Origin: Ancylobacter oerskovii
GTDB taxonomy: Bacteria; Pseudomonadota; Alphaproteobacteria; Rhizobiales; Xanthobacteraceae
Length of the DNA stretch: 64,000 nucleotides
Assembly: GCF_018390555.1 (NCBI RefSeq)
Contig: NZ_JAHBGB010000006.1
Span: 310,001 to 374,000, forward strand
Direction of reading: 5' to 3'
In this document: positions 19,993 to 29,685 of the stretch, piece by piece
Layout of the letters: every line of letters starts with the position of its first letter
How positions within the stretch are numbered: the first letter of the stretch is position 1
Notes under the pieces: model-generated
The model's input: only the letters and a program-made list of their open reading frames with translations
Told to the model about the DNA's origin: nothing
Databases searched by the model: none
Made by a program: the position numbers and the translations under genes

Positions 19993-20889
19993 ATGAACCT
20001 CGCCCAGCTTCGTGCCTTCCACGCCATCGCCACCCACCGCACCTTCTCGGAGGCCGCGCAGGCGCTGGGCGTCAGCCAACCCGCCATCACCCAGCATGTG
20101 AAAGCACTGGAAGAGGCGGTCGGCGGGCGGCTTTTCCTGCGTAGCGGCGCGGGGATCGAGCTGACCCCGCACGCGCGCGAATTGCTGCCCCGCATAAGGC
20201 AGGTCGCGCTGATGCTCGACGATATCGACGCGCGCATGGAGGAAGGCCGGACGCTCAATGCCGGCTACCTCGCCCTCGGCCTGTGCGCCCCCTATGTGGC
20301 GATGCCGATCCTGGAGCGGTTCGGCACCCTCCACCCCGGCATAAGGCTGGATGTGAGGCTGGAGAATTCGAGCGTCCTGCTCGACCTCGTGGCCCAGAAC
20401 CGCGTCGATGTCGCCATCGCCACGCTGGAAGCACCGCACCCGGATTTCGCCTGCGAGCGGCTGATCGACCAGCAGGTGATGGTGATGGTGCCCGAGGGGC
20501 ATTCCTGGTGGGGACGCAGGACGGTGGCGCTGCACGAGCTGGCGGAGCAGCGCATCGTGCTGCGCGAGGCCGGCTCGATGACGCGACAGCTGTTCGAAGC
20601 GGCGCTGGCGCGACATGCCATCGCACTCGCGCCGTATCTGGTGCTCGGCAGCCGGGAGGCGGTGAAGGAAGCGGTGGCGGCGAAGATCGGCCTCGGCATC
20701 GTGCTCAGCCGCGAGCTCGGCTGCGACCCGCGCCTCCATGCGGTCGCGATCGAGGGCGCACCCGCGCGGGCGGACGAATACCTCGTCGCCCGGCGCGAAA
20801 CCCGCCATCTCGGCGCGGTGGCCGCCTTTGCCGCCATCGCCGCGACGCTGTTCGGCAGCGCGGACCGCAACGATGAACCGGCGGCGTGA
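19993..20889 (+). CDS. LysR-family regulator of the adjacent ABC/PbfA operon
   Basis: A 298-residue LysR regulator. The N-terminal helix-turn-helix is textbook (AFHAIATHRTFSEAAQALGVSQPAITQHVKALE), followed by the linker helix and a two-lobe ligand domain from about residue 90. Its divergent placement, 102 bases from the binding-protein gene, is the standard arrangement for a LysR protein controlling its neighbour. Several LysR proteins of this kind control aminoethylphosphonate genes, which fits but does not prove the substrate. It is followed 22 bases later by the convergent end of the autotransporter gene. Confidence 0.92.
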   Translation: MNLAQLRAFHAIATHRTFSEAAQALGVSQPAITQHVKALEEAVGGRLFLRSGAGIELTPHARELLPRIRQVALMLDDIDARMEEGRTLNAGYLALGLCAPYVAMPILERFGTLHPGIRLDVRLENSSVLLDLVAQNRVDVAIATLEAPHPDFACERLIDQQVMVMVPEGHSWWGRRTVALHELAEQRIVLREAGSMTRQLFEAALARHAIALAPYLVLGSREAVKEAVAAKIGLGIVLSRELGCDPRLHAVAIEGAPARADEYLVARRETRHLGAVAAFAAIAATLFGSADRNDEPAA

Positions 20890-20911
20890 CGGCGCGTCAC
20901 AGGCGGCTCGT

Positions 20912-23900
20912 TCAGAAGCGATAGGCGAGCCGGGCGCTGGCGGTCTGGCTGAGATAGGCATCGCCGAAATCGGCCGCATAGCCGACCCGCATCTCGAAGC
21001 CGGCGGCCCGGTAGAGCTGCATGCCGAGATCGACCCGTCCGAGCACCTCGGGCGTCTCGACATAGGTGAGGAAGGAGCCGTTGTCGGCGGTGGCGTTGAC
21101 GAAGCTGGCCTCGAAGCTGCGCGTGTTCTGCGGCAGATAGCTCAGCCCCACGGTGGCGTAGGGGCGCAGCGTCATGCCGGATTCGAGATCGATGCGCCCG
21201 CCGACCTCCACCATGGCGGACAGCCCGAGGCCGGTCTTGCTGTTGCCCTCGACGTCGAGCGCATAGATGGAGCTGCCCGCTTCCGTGACGCCGGGCTGGT
21301 TGGTGTAGACCAGATCGAGATCGGCATAGGGGCGTATATACCAGGCGTCGAAGGTGACCTCGTAGCCGGCGCGCAGGCGGGCGCCCGCGAGGAAGATGCT
21401 GGGATCGCTCTCCAGCGTCTCCGTCGCGAAAGGCAGGCCGACCTGGCGATAGGAATCGAAGGAGCCATAGGCCATGGCGAGCGAGCCGGCGACGAACCAC
21501 GGCCCTTTCACATGCTTCAGCGCCACCGAGCCGTCGAGCGTGTAGCCCTCGCCCCAGGAGCCGTCATCCGTCGAGGACGAGGTGTCGCCATAGGCGATCG
21601 AGCCGCCGAGATACCAGTCGGAGGCGATCTCGTGCTGGACGCCGATGCGGTAGCTGGTGGTGTCCACCTCGTAGCCCTGCACGGTGCCGGTGGTGTCCTG
21701 ATCGGTCCAGCGGCCGGAGATGGTCGCCCAGCTGCAATTGTCCTCGCCGAGCAGCACGCCGGTGCCGACGAAGACCGGGCAGCTCATCGAGGCGCCGAGG
21801 ATCGATCCGGCGGAATTCGCCAGCGCCAGCGACTGGGCCTGGATGTCCTGGCCAGACAGCTGGTTCAGCATCGTCCGGTATCCCGTCGCGGTGTCGATCG
21901 TCGACATGCCGGCGAACAGCGTGGCGAAGGCGGCGTCGGCATGGTCCCAGGCGCGGGTGAAGTAATCGGCGAGCGAGAGCTGGCTGCGGTTCAGCGACAC
22001 GCCGGCCGGGGTGAAATCCGAATGCGGCGTCAGCGTCAGCGTGTTGCCGGACTGCGCCGCATCCCAGTCGAACAGCAGCGAATCCTGCGCCTGCGCCGTC
22101 GAGACCAGATCGGTGGCGGTGACCACCGGCACGGTGCCCGGCAGCAGGCTGATCGCGGTGGGCACGACGAGGCCGGCGATGGAAGCCGAGCCGTCGATCT
22201 CCAGCTTGTCGGCGGAACCGGCGAGCGAATGGATGGTCACGCCGAGCTGGCCATTCGCGGTCTGGGTGAAGTCGCCGGTGACGTGCGTGGCGCGAACCTC
22301 GTGCGAGAAGCCGATGTTCAGCACGCCGTCATTGGCGACGTCGCCGTCATTGACGCCGCCGGTGTTGTGGGTGCCGCCATTGACGTTGTTGAACGTGCCG
22401 CCGTTGAGATAGGCGGCGCCGTCGACCGTGCCGGAATTGGTGACGGTGGTGACGCCGCCTCCCGTCTGCAGGATCGCCGTCCCGCTGGTGCCGAGCACGG
22501 TGGAGACGGTGGCGCCGGAATTGACGGTGACGGCGTTGCCGGAATTGTCGCCGTCGATCCAGATGCCGGCGGCACCGGACTGCGAGGCCGTGGCGGCGGT
22601 GCCGCTGCCGCCGGTCACGTTCGAGATGGCGGTGACCGCGACCGTCCCGTTATAGCCGGGCGCGCCCTGGCTCTGGGCGAAGATACCGACGCCGTTGGTG
22701 CCGGTGGCCGAGACATTGCCATTGGCGATGACGGTGACATCGCCACCGCCGGTGCAGGAATCCACGCAAATGCCCGAGGTCGCTGCCGCCGAGCCGGCGA
22801 AGATCGAGCCGTCGCTCACCAGAATGCCGCCGCCGCCGCCGAGCGACTGGGCGAGGATGCCGACCGCCCCCGCGCCGGTGACGGTGACGCTGCCGCCGAT
22901 CTGCGTGACGGTCACGGCGCCGCCGCTTCCCGTCCCCTGGTTGAGGCTGTTCGAATCGGAGGCATCCCACGTCGTGGTCAGCGAGGGCGCCGCCGTGGTG
23001 GTGCTGGTGTCGTTGATGCGGATATAGCCACCGCCGCCGCCGACCGATTGCGCGACGATGCCGTGCGCGGCCACGCCCTGCGTGCTGAGATTGACGTTGC
23101 TGGTATTGATCGTGACCGCCTCGCCATTGCCGCTCGACAGCTGGCCGCCGAGATTGGCGGTCACGGTCTCGGCGGTCGGCTGGACGCTGATCAGGCCGCC
23201 GCCGCCGCCGATCGACTGCGCCAGCAGGCCGATCGAATAGGCGCCGGTGGTGGAGACGTTCAATATGCCGTTCGGCGCGCCCTGCTGCACCAGTACCGTG
23301 CCGCCGTCGCCGCCCGACCCCGAATTGCCGCCGGCCGTCAGCGTCCAAGAGGTGGATTGCTGCGTCACGCCGCCGAACAGGCTGCTGCCGGCGCCGCCGA
23401 TGCCGCCGCCGCCGCCGATTGATTGCAGGATGATGGCATCGGCCGCGACGCCGGCGGTGGCGACCGTCGAGCCGTTGACGGCATCGCCATATTCGAACTG
23501 CACCGGGCCGCCGGTGCCGCCGCTGCCGGCGTTGCCGCCCTCGTCCTGGCCGAGCGTCACGATGCCCGTCGCGCTGTCCGAGCCGTCGGCGCCCATGCCG
23601 CCGCCGCCGCCGATGCTCTGCGCGACGATGCCGCTCGCGGCATAGCCGGCGGTCTGGATGACGGCGTCGCCCTGCAGCAGGTTGATGGCCACCTCGCCGG
23701 CATTGTTGCCGGAGCCCCCGTTGCCGCCAAGCGCGACGGCCGTATTGATGGTGATCTCGGGAACGCCGCCGGTGCCGGCCGCCGCCGCCGTGCCGCCCTT
23801 GCCGCCGCCGCCGCCGATCGACTGCGCGACCACGCCGCTCGCCCAGTCGCCGGACGTGGTGATCGGCGCCGATATGACGAGCCCTACATTCCCGCCCGTG

Positions 23901-26900
23901 CCGCCCTGCGCGCCCGTGCCGCCGATGGACAGCGTGAAGCTGGTATCGATGGAGGGAATGTTGCTGCCGTCATTGTCGCCCTGGAAGACGTTTTGCAGGA
24001 AGCCGGACACCTCGCTGGCGAATTCGCGCTCGGCGAGGCCGTCATTGGTGGCGACGATCGGGTTGTCCGCCGAACCGTCCGAGCCGGCCGAGCCGCCGAG
24101 GCCGCCGCCGCCGCCGAGCGACTGCGCGAGCACCCCCACCGCGTCGCCGCCATGGGTGGTGATCGGCGCCGCGACGTCGATGTTCAGATTGCCGCCCTTG
24201 CCGCCGGTGGCGTCGGAGCCGAGGCCCACATTCACCGTCACGCTCGGCTTCAATACCGGGTTGTTTTCGCCGGTGCCGATGGTTTGCGCCAGGCTGAACG
24301 AACCGCCCTGCGAGGTGCCGCCGCCGCCGCCGATCGACTGCGCCAGCAGGCCGACCGAGCCGGAGCCCCAGGTGGTGATGCCGTCGCCGGGACCGATAAA
24401 GGCGTAGACCTGGCCGCCATCGCCGCCCGCGCCGCCCTGCGCGCCCAGCGTCGCGGTGATCGAGGTGCTGCTTCCGGTGCCGAAGGACTGGGTGTTGCCG
24501 GCGCCGAAGCCGGCATTGCCGCCGCCACCGCCGATCGACTGCGCCGTGATGGCATTGGCATAGTCGCCATAGGTGGTGATGGAGGTCGCCGCGCTGCCGG
24601 CCGGGTCAGCGGTGAAATTGCCGGAGCCGTCGAGCGTGCCGCCGAGCGCCACCAGCACCTCGCCGCCCGTACCGCCGTTGCCACCCGTGCCGCCGACGGT
24701 GATCGCCGTGGTGATGGCAAGCGACGTGACATCCCCTGGCGTATCGTAGCCAAGCGCCGAGGCATTGGCGGAGGAATCGCCGCCCGCGCCGCCGCCGCCG
24801 CCGATCGACTGCACCAGCGCGCCACCGGAGCCCTGGCCATAGGTGGTGATGGTGCTGCCCTGCGTCTGGAAGAACTGCGCCGTGTCGCCATTGCCGCCAT
24901 CGCCGCCCGAACCGCCCACCCCGAGGCTCACGGACAGCGCGACCTGGTCGCCGCTCGGCGTCGGAATCGCCAGCACCAGCGACTGCGCCATCGCGGAACC
25001 ACCCATGCCGCCGCCGCCGCCGATGCTCTGCACGACGACGCCGTAGCTGTCGACCGGCAGCATGTTGCAGGTCGTGTCCGTGCAGTGTGACTGCTCCAGC
25101 ACGATGCCCTCGCCCAGCAGCGCGATCTGCAGGCCGGTCAGCACCGAGGTGCCCGCCAGCGTGACGGTCGAGGTCGAGGCGTCTCCGCCGGTTCCACCGC
25201 CACCGCCCACCGCCGAGGATACGCCGAGGCCCGCCGACGCCGTTTGCGCGATGGCCCAGCCGCCATTGCCGCCGCCGCCGCCGATCGATTGCGTGAGAAT
25301 GCCGGGCGCCTTGGTGCCGGCGGTGGTGATGGAGCTGTCATAGGCATTGACGGTGACCGCGCCGCCATCGCCGCCGCCGCCGGCATTGCCACCGACCGCG
25401 GTCGTCAGGAAGATGCTGTCGGCGCTGGCATTGCCGCCATTGCCGCCGCCGCCGCCGATCGACTGCATGACCACGCCGGCCGAGCCGTCGTCCAGGGTGA
25501 GGATCTCGGTGCCGGCATTGAGATGGGCGATGACCGGGCCGCCGGTACCGCCCGCGCCGCCATTGCCGCCGACGACGACATTGCCGCCGGCCGCGCCGCC
25601 GCCATCGCCGCCGCCGCCGCCGATCGACTGGCCGAGCACGCCGAAGGCCCCGAAGCCGTCCGTCACGATGCTGCCGCCGTCCGAGGTGAACAGCACGCTG
25701 CCGCCATCGGATTGGTGGGGCGTGTCGCTGGCGTTGCCGCCGATGGTGTCGAAGGAACCGCCGGCCTGGCCGCCGGCGCCGCCGCCGCCGCCGATGGATT
25801 GCAGCAGCGCGCCATGCGCGTTCGATCCATAGGTGGTGATGCTGCCGCTATTGGTCACGGACACGCTGCCGGTGGTGCCGGCCGCCGCGCCGGTGCCGCC
25901 CCTGCTCTTGAAAACGCCGTAGGAATAGCCGCCGCCACCGCCCGACCCGGCCATTGACTGCGCGACGATGCCGCGTGCCGACGCGCCGGTGGTGGTGATG
26001 GTGCCGGCATTGTCGACCGTCACATTGCCGGCATTGCCGCCGCTGCCGCCGGTGCCGGCATGCGCATGCGCGCCGCTCGCGTCGCCGCCATCGCCGCCGC
26101 CGCCGCTGAGGCTGGTGGCCACGATGGCCGAGGAGGACAGCCCATGGGTGGTGATGGCCGAGCCGGGATCGAGCGTGACCGTCAGGTTCCCCGCCGAGCC
26201 GCCATCGCCACCGGCGCCGCCATGCTGTTCGATGGAGCCGCCATCGGCCAGGCCGCCGGCTCCCCCGCTGCCGCCTTGCGAGAGAACATAGATGCCGACG
26301 GACTGATCCTGCAGCGTGGTCACGGAAGCGTTCATCAGCTGCACATTGACGGCGCCGCCATTGCCGCCATTGCCGCCGGCGCCAGCGGTGATGCTGTCGA
26401 GGCTGTCGGCCGCCTCGGCGCCGGCGGTGCCGTCGGCGCCGAGGCTGGACGCGGAGATGCCCGGAGAATTGGTGCCCTGCGTCACCACGGCCACCGACTG
26501 ACCTGCCCCGGTGAGGCCGATGTCGAGCGTGGCGGAGACGCTGCCGCCCGCTCCGCCCGCGCCGGCGGTGCCGGCGGCCGGGATGACGCCGCCGCTGCCG
26601 CCCGTGCCACCCTGCAGCAGCGCCAGAATGCCGGCGGAGTTGTCGCCATTGGTGGAAATGATGACCGGAACGGTCTGCGCGGCGATCTGGATGCCGCTAT
26701 CGGCGTTGGCGTAGACGTCGCCGCCCGCGCCGCCATTGCTTTCGTAGCTGTAGTTGTTGAACTCCCAGAACGAGCAGTCATTGAAGTTCTGGCAGCCGGA
26801 ATACCCGCCGCTCCCGGCCTGCACCAGCAGCGCGAGGGCGGGCAGCCCGCTGCCGGTGGTGGTGACACTCGCATCGACGATCTCGATGCCGGCCCGCGCG

Positions 26901-28186
26901 CCCTCCGCGCCGTCGCCGCCGTTCTGCTGGTTGCCGTAGCCCGCCCCGCCATTGCCGCCGAAGGTCGCCGCGAACAGGCCGGCGCCCTGCAACGGGGTGC
27001 CGGGGGAGACGGCGTTGAGCATCGAAAGGCCGGGAACCGCGACATCCCGGGGAGTTCCGTTCGCCGTGACCGTCACGTCGCCGCCAGCGTTCAGGACGAT
27101 CTGCGACGACCCGGCCCAGATGCCGTCGCCGCCGCCTGCAATCGTGTACGCGGCGACGTTCGCCCCGCCGCTGCCGGTCGAGATCGCCTGGATGCCGAAG
27201 ACGCCGCTATTGTTGCCGACATTCTGCCACGTCCAGTCGACGGTGACCGGCGCCGCGTTGACCACGGAGACGATGCCTCCGAATCCCGAATCGGTGCCGG
27301 CGGTGCCCTGATAGGCGCCGGTGGAGAAGGCGTCGATGCCGGCCGCGCCCTGCTGGCCGATGGCGGTCAGGGTGATCGCGCCGTCATTATAGACCGAGGC
27401 GCCGTAGGCGTTGCCGAAGGTCGCCCCGCCCTGGTCGCTCACCCAGATGCCGAACGCTTCCTCCACCTGGATGGCCGACGAGGGCGCGACGGTGATGGCG
27501 CCATAGTTGAACACCGCGGCGGCGGCGGTGGTATTGCCGAGCCCGCTCGCCGCCTGCTGCGCCCAGATGCCGAAGATGTCGTAATTATAATAGGCGGACG
27601 CGCCGTCCCCGAGCGAAAGCGCACCCGTATTGACGACCGTCAGGCCGGAGGCGTTGCCGTTATCGACCGAATTGTCGCCGGCGATCGACGCGCCCAGCGC
27701 ATAGACGCCGGCCGGGGATGTCGGGGCGGTGCCGACGCCGATGCCGATGCTGCCGGCATTGTTCACGGTGAGCGCCGTGCCGGAGGGAGCGTCGCCCGGC
27801 TCGGTGACCGTCACCGGCGACGAATAGCTGCCGTCAGGGATCGAGCAGCTATAGCCGCTGCCCGACCCCGACGCGGCGCAATTCGCCTGCGCCAGCGCCC
27901 GGCCCGGAACGACGAACCAGGCGACGCTCACCAGAAGCGCCGTCAGCAGGCTGCCCCGCACCGCCGCGGGACGACCCGGAACGGCCGGACCGAGACCGTT
28001 CGACATCATGGGTCCGCCCGGGAGCATGCCGGACGCAGGGTTCCGGGCCAGCATGTCGAGCGGAGGCAACTCCCGCGCTTCCCGCCGCCGCGATACAGGG
28101 CTCGAACGGCCAGCGACGGCAACGCTCCCGGCTCTTCCGTCCCGCCCCCGCATGGCTGCCATCTTCACCATTGCCGCCCCAAGCAA
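20912..28186 (-). CDS. Giant autotransporter with glycine-rich passenger repeats
   Basis: A 2424-residue type V secreted protein (counting from the TTG at 28186). The real start is uncertain; ATGs at 28171, 28027 and 28009 are alternatives, the last preceded by GGCGGA. The signal peptide core LLTALLVSVAWFVV and a likely cleavage after GRALA (about residue 98) are present in all versions, so any N-terminal extension would be a long-signal type. The passenger (about 100-2100) is a Gly/Ala/Ser/Thr-rich beta-helix with GSITTYGSNAHGALLQSIGGGGG-like units. The last 270 residues are an outer-membrane beta-barrel ending in the C-terminal motif SARLAYRF. Expected to be displayed on the surface, with adhesion or biofilm roles typical of the family. 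The gene stands alone. Confidence 0.9.
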   Translation of the reverse strand: MLGAAMVKMAAMRGRDGRAGSVAVAGRSSPVSRRREARELPPLDMLARNPASGMLPGGPMMSNGLGPAVPGRPAAVRGSLLTALLVSVAWFVVPGRALAQANCAASGSGSGYSCSIPDGSYSSPVTVTEPGDAPSGTALTVNNAGSIGIGVGTAPTSPAGVYALGASIAGDNSVDNGNASGLTVVNTGALSLGDGASAYYNYDIFGIWAQQAASGLGNTTAAAAVFNYGAITVAPSSAIQVEEAFGIWVSDQGGATFGNAYGASVYNDGAITLTAIGQQGAAGIDAFSTGAYQGTAGTDSGFGGIVSVVNAAPVTVDWTWQNVGNNSGVFGIQAISTGSGGANVAAYTIAGGGDGIWAGSSQIVLNAGGDVTVTANGTPRDVAVPGLSMLNAVSPGTPLQGAGLFAATFGGNGGAGYGNQQNGGDGAEGARAGIEIVDASVTTTGSGLPALALLVQAGSGGYSGCQNFNDCSFWEFNNYSYESNGGAGGDVYANADSGIQIAAQTVPVIISTNGDNSAGILALLQGGTGGSGGVIPAAGTAGAGGAGGSVSATLDIGLTGAGQSVAVVTQGTNSPGISASSLGADGTAGAEAADSLDSITAGAGGNGGNGGAVNVQLMNASVTTLQDQSVGIYVLSQGGSGGAGGLADGGSIEQHGGAGGDGGSAGNLTVTLDPGSAITTHGLSSSAIVATSLSGGGGDGGDASGAHAHAGTGGSGGNAGNVTVDNAGTITTTGASARGIVAQSMAGSGGGGGYSYGVFKSRGGTGAAAGTTGSVSVTNSGSITTYGSNAHGALLQSIGGGGGAGGQAGGSFDTIGGNASDTPHQSDGGSVLFTSDGGSIVTDGFGAFGVLGQSIGGGGGDGGGAAGGNVVVGGNGGAGGTGGPVIAHLNAGTEILTLDDGSAGVVMQSIGGGGGNGGNASADSIFLTTAVGGNAGGGGDGGAVTVNAYDSSITTAGTKAPGILTQSIGGGGGNGGWAIAQTASAGLGVSSAVGGGGGTGGDASTSTVTLAGTSVLTGLQIALLGEGIVLEQSHCTDTTCNMLPVDSYGVVVQSIGGGGGMGGSAMAQSLVLAIPTPSGDQVALSVSLGVGGSGGDGGNGDTAQFFQTQGSTITTYGQGSGGALVQSIGGGGGAGGDSSANASALGYDTPGDVTSLAITTAITVGGTGGNGGTGGEVLVALGGTLDGSGNFTADPAGSAATSITTYGDYANAITAQSIGGGGGNAGFGAGNTQSFGTGSSTSITATLGAQGGAGGDGGQVYAFIGPGDGITTWGSGSVGLLAQSIGGGGGTSQGGSFSLAQTIGTGENNPVLKPSVTVNVGLGSDATGGKGGNLNIDVAAPITTHGGDAVGVLAQSLGGGGGLGGSAGSDGSADNPIVATNDGLAEREFASEVSGFLQNVFQGDNDGSNIPSIDTSFTLSIGGTGAQGGTGGNVGLVISAPITTSGDWASGVVAQSIGGGGGKGGTAAAAGTGGVPEITINTAVALGGNGGSGNNAGEVAINLLQGDAVIQTAGYAASGIVAQSIGGGGGMGADGSDSATGIVTLGQDEGGNAGSGGTGGPVQFEYGDAVNGSTVATAGVAADAIILQSIGGGGGIGGAGSSLFGGVTQQSTSWTLTAGGNSGSGGDGGTVLVQQGAPNGILNVSTTGAYSIGLLAQSIGGGGGLISVQPTAETVTANLGGQLSSGNGEAVTINTSNVNLSTQGVAAHGIVAQSVGGGGGYIRINDTSTTTAAPSLTTTWDASDSNSLNQGTGSGGAVTVTQIGGSVTVTGAGAVGILAQSLGGGGGILVSDGSIFAGSAAATSGICVDSCTGGGDVTVIANGNVSATGTNGVGIFAQSQGAPGYNGTVAVTAISNVTGGSGTAATASQSGAAGIWIDGDNSGNAVTVNSGATVSTVLGTSGTAILQTGGGVTTVTNSGTVDGAAYLNGGTFNNVNGGTHNTGGVNDGDVANDGVLNIGFSHEVRATHVTGDFTQTANGQLGVTIHSLAGSADKLEIDGSASIAGLVVPTAISLLPGTVPVVTATDLVSTAQAQDSLLFDWDAAQSGNTLTLTPHSDFTPAGVSLNRSQLSLADYFTRAWDHADAAFATLFAGMSTIDTATGYRTMLNQLSGQDIQAQSLALANSAGSILGASMSCPVFVGTGVLLGEDNCSWATISGRWTDQDTTGTVQGYEVDTTSYRIGVQHEIASDWYLGGSIAYGDTSSSTDDGSWGEGYTLDGSVALKHVKGPWFVAGSLAMAYGSFDSYRQVGLPFATETLESDPSIFLAGARLRAGYEVTFDAWYIRPYADLDLVYTNQPGVTEAGSSIYALDVEGNSKTGLGLSAMVEVGGRIDLESGMTLRPYATVGLSYLPQNTRSFEASFVNATADNGSFLTYVETPEVLGRVDLGMQLYRAAGFEMRVGYAADFGDAYLSQTASARLAYRF
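22828..25803 (-). repeat. QSIGGGGG-type repeat region of the autotransporter
   Basis: Within the passenger, QS(I/L/V)GGGGG recurs about fifteen times, each after an Ile/Val-Leu/Ala-rich strand and before a variable Gly/Asn loop; two degenerate copies (QSMAGSGGGGG and TSLSGGGGDGG) lie further toward the N-terminus. At DNA level the plus strand shows runs of GCC/CCG followed by GATCGACTG. Such near-identical blocks could recombine and change repeat number. Confidence 0.88.
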
Positions 28187-28401
28187 ACAACCTGCTCTTC
28201 AGGTTCCAACCGGCGGCACGAGACAGGTCTCGCGTGGCGTCCATGTCATCACCTGCCGGTCCCCGACGTTCGGGCAGGTGATGATGAAATATATTCGATG
28301 GAAGAAGCCATTACCCGAAGGAGTAGGCCAGGTCGCGTCGAGGGCGCCCGCGACGTCGTGCGCGCCGGATCAGCCGCGGCGGAAACCACCCGCTCCGTAC
28401 G

Positions 28402-29625
28402 TCACGGTTGCGGCGCGGGCTGCTTGCGCACGCTCTCGAGGAGAGAGGTGCGCATGAGGAAGGCGCGGTGCGATTGCGGGTTGGCCGCCGTCGCCTTCAG
28501 CGTCGCGAAATTCGCCTCGCGGGTCGCCGTATCCTTTTCTTCCAGGCGCTTCTTGTTGGCGATGGTCTGCTGCTGGACATATTCCACGTTCATCGGCCGC
28601 CGGATCTCGTCATAGCGATCGAGAATGCTGTGCGGGAACTCGCCGTTCAGCACGCCGCCGAGCACCTCGGCGAGGTACATGGCGTCGTGGATGCCGCAAT
28701 TGAGGCCGAGGCCGCCAATGGGGTTGTTCACATGCGCCGCGTCGCCGGCGAGGAAGACCCGGCCGTCACGGAAGCGGGCCGCCACGCGCTGGTGAACATT
28801 GTAGATGTTCTTGTGCGCGATCTCGTAGCGGCCCGCTTTCGGAAAGAGCTTCTGGAGCCGGCGCTCCGCCGCCTCGTCATTCATGACCTCCTCGTCGGGC
28901 TGGCCCGGCAGGGTCGGGAAGACGGCGCGCCAGCGGCCTTTCCCGTCGTCGCCGGCCACCTTGAAGAGGTTGGTCCACTGCTCGGGATCGGAGAAATACG
29001 CCCGGTAGGCGACGCCGTGCTCGGCGGCGAAGTCATCCAGTGTCGTCAGGACCAGGAAACGCTCCGGGAAGGTGTACCCCTCGAAATCGATGCCCAGCGC
29101 CTTGCGAATGGTCGAGCGTCCGCCATCGGCGCCGACCAGGTAGCTTCCTTCGATAATCGAGGGCCCCTGCTCCGTCTCCACCGTGGCGATGACGCGATCG
29201 GCCCGCTGTTCGAGGCCGCTCACCGAGGAGAGGAAGCCGAACTGCGCATGCGGGAAGGCGCGCAGGGCATCCAGGCCCATCTGCGCGAGCTTGTGCTGCT
29301 CGCACTGGATGACGAAGGGAAAGGCGGTGTCGTCCGACAGGGCGGCATGGTCGAACTCGGCCACCACCCGGGATGTCGGGCGGTCCCAGAACTGGAACGT
29401 GCGGGCCAGCAGACCGCGGGCCGCAATCCCCTCCATCAGCCCGAGGGAAGCGAGCATCTCCAGCGACGCGGGATGCAGCGTCGAGGCACGCGGCGCGGCG
29501 TTGATCGCCGCGCCGGCCTCGAACACGCGCACGGCAACGCCGCGCCGCGCCAAGGCGAGAGCCGTGAGGATGCCGACGGGCCCGCCGCCGGCGATGAGCA
29601 CCGGCAGGTCAGCTTCATGTCCCAT
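28402..29625 (-). CDS. FAD-dependent aromatic-type monooxygenase
   Basis: A 407-residue flavoprotein hydroxylase of the UbiH/PHBH (class A) group. The dinucleotide motif is IAGGGPVGILTALALARRG, the DG motif is LVGADGGRSTIRKALG, and the GD motif that holds FAD ribityl is RVFLAGDAAHVNNPIGGLG. Such enzymes put one oxygen atom on an activated aromatic or heteroaromatic ring using NAD(P)H. The protein ends in a Lys/Glu-rich helix. It is the last gene of a same-strand run with the MFS, enamidase-like and DUF1185 genes, which suggests ring hydroxylation in the same pathway. The substrate is not evident. Confidence 0.9.
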   Translation of the reverse strand: MGHEADLPVLIAGGGPVGILTALALARRGVAVRVFEAGAAINAAPRASTLHPASLEMLASLGLMEGIAARGLLARTFQFWDRPTSRVVAEFDHAALSDDTAFPFVIQCEQHKLAQMGLDALRAFPHAQFGFLSSVSGLEQRADRVIATVETEQGPSIIEGSYLVGADGGRSTIRKALGIDFEGYTFPERFLVLTTLDDFAAEHGVAYRAYFSDPEQWTNLFKVAGDDGKGRWRAVFPTLPGQPDEEVMNDEAAERRLQKLFPKAGRYEIAHKNIYNVHQRVAARFRDGRVFLAGDAAHVNNPIGGLGLNCGIHDAMYLAEVLGGVLNGEFPHSILDRYDEIRRPMNVEYVQQQTIANKKRLEEKDTATREANFATLKATAANPQSHRAFLMRTSLLESVRKQPAPQP

Positions 29626-29685
29626 GACTTGCTCTCTTTCAACGTTTCGGAGAATGGCGCCGGCACGTCCGGCCGGCGCGCCCGA

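Noticed and set aside
22828-25803. Regularly spaced DNA repeats that could be taken for a CRISPR array
   Set aside because: They lie in frame inside the autotransporter, encode QSIGGGGG, and vary at wobble bases with unequal spacing.
20738-28615. Very long plus-strand frames (about 850-890 codons) opposite the autotransporter
   Set aside because: They arise from the GC-repeats of the autotransporter coding strand; composition is Ala/Gly/Asp/Arg without domains, and the true gene has a signal peptide and barrel.
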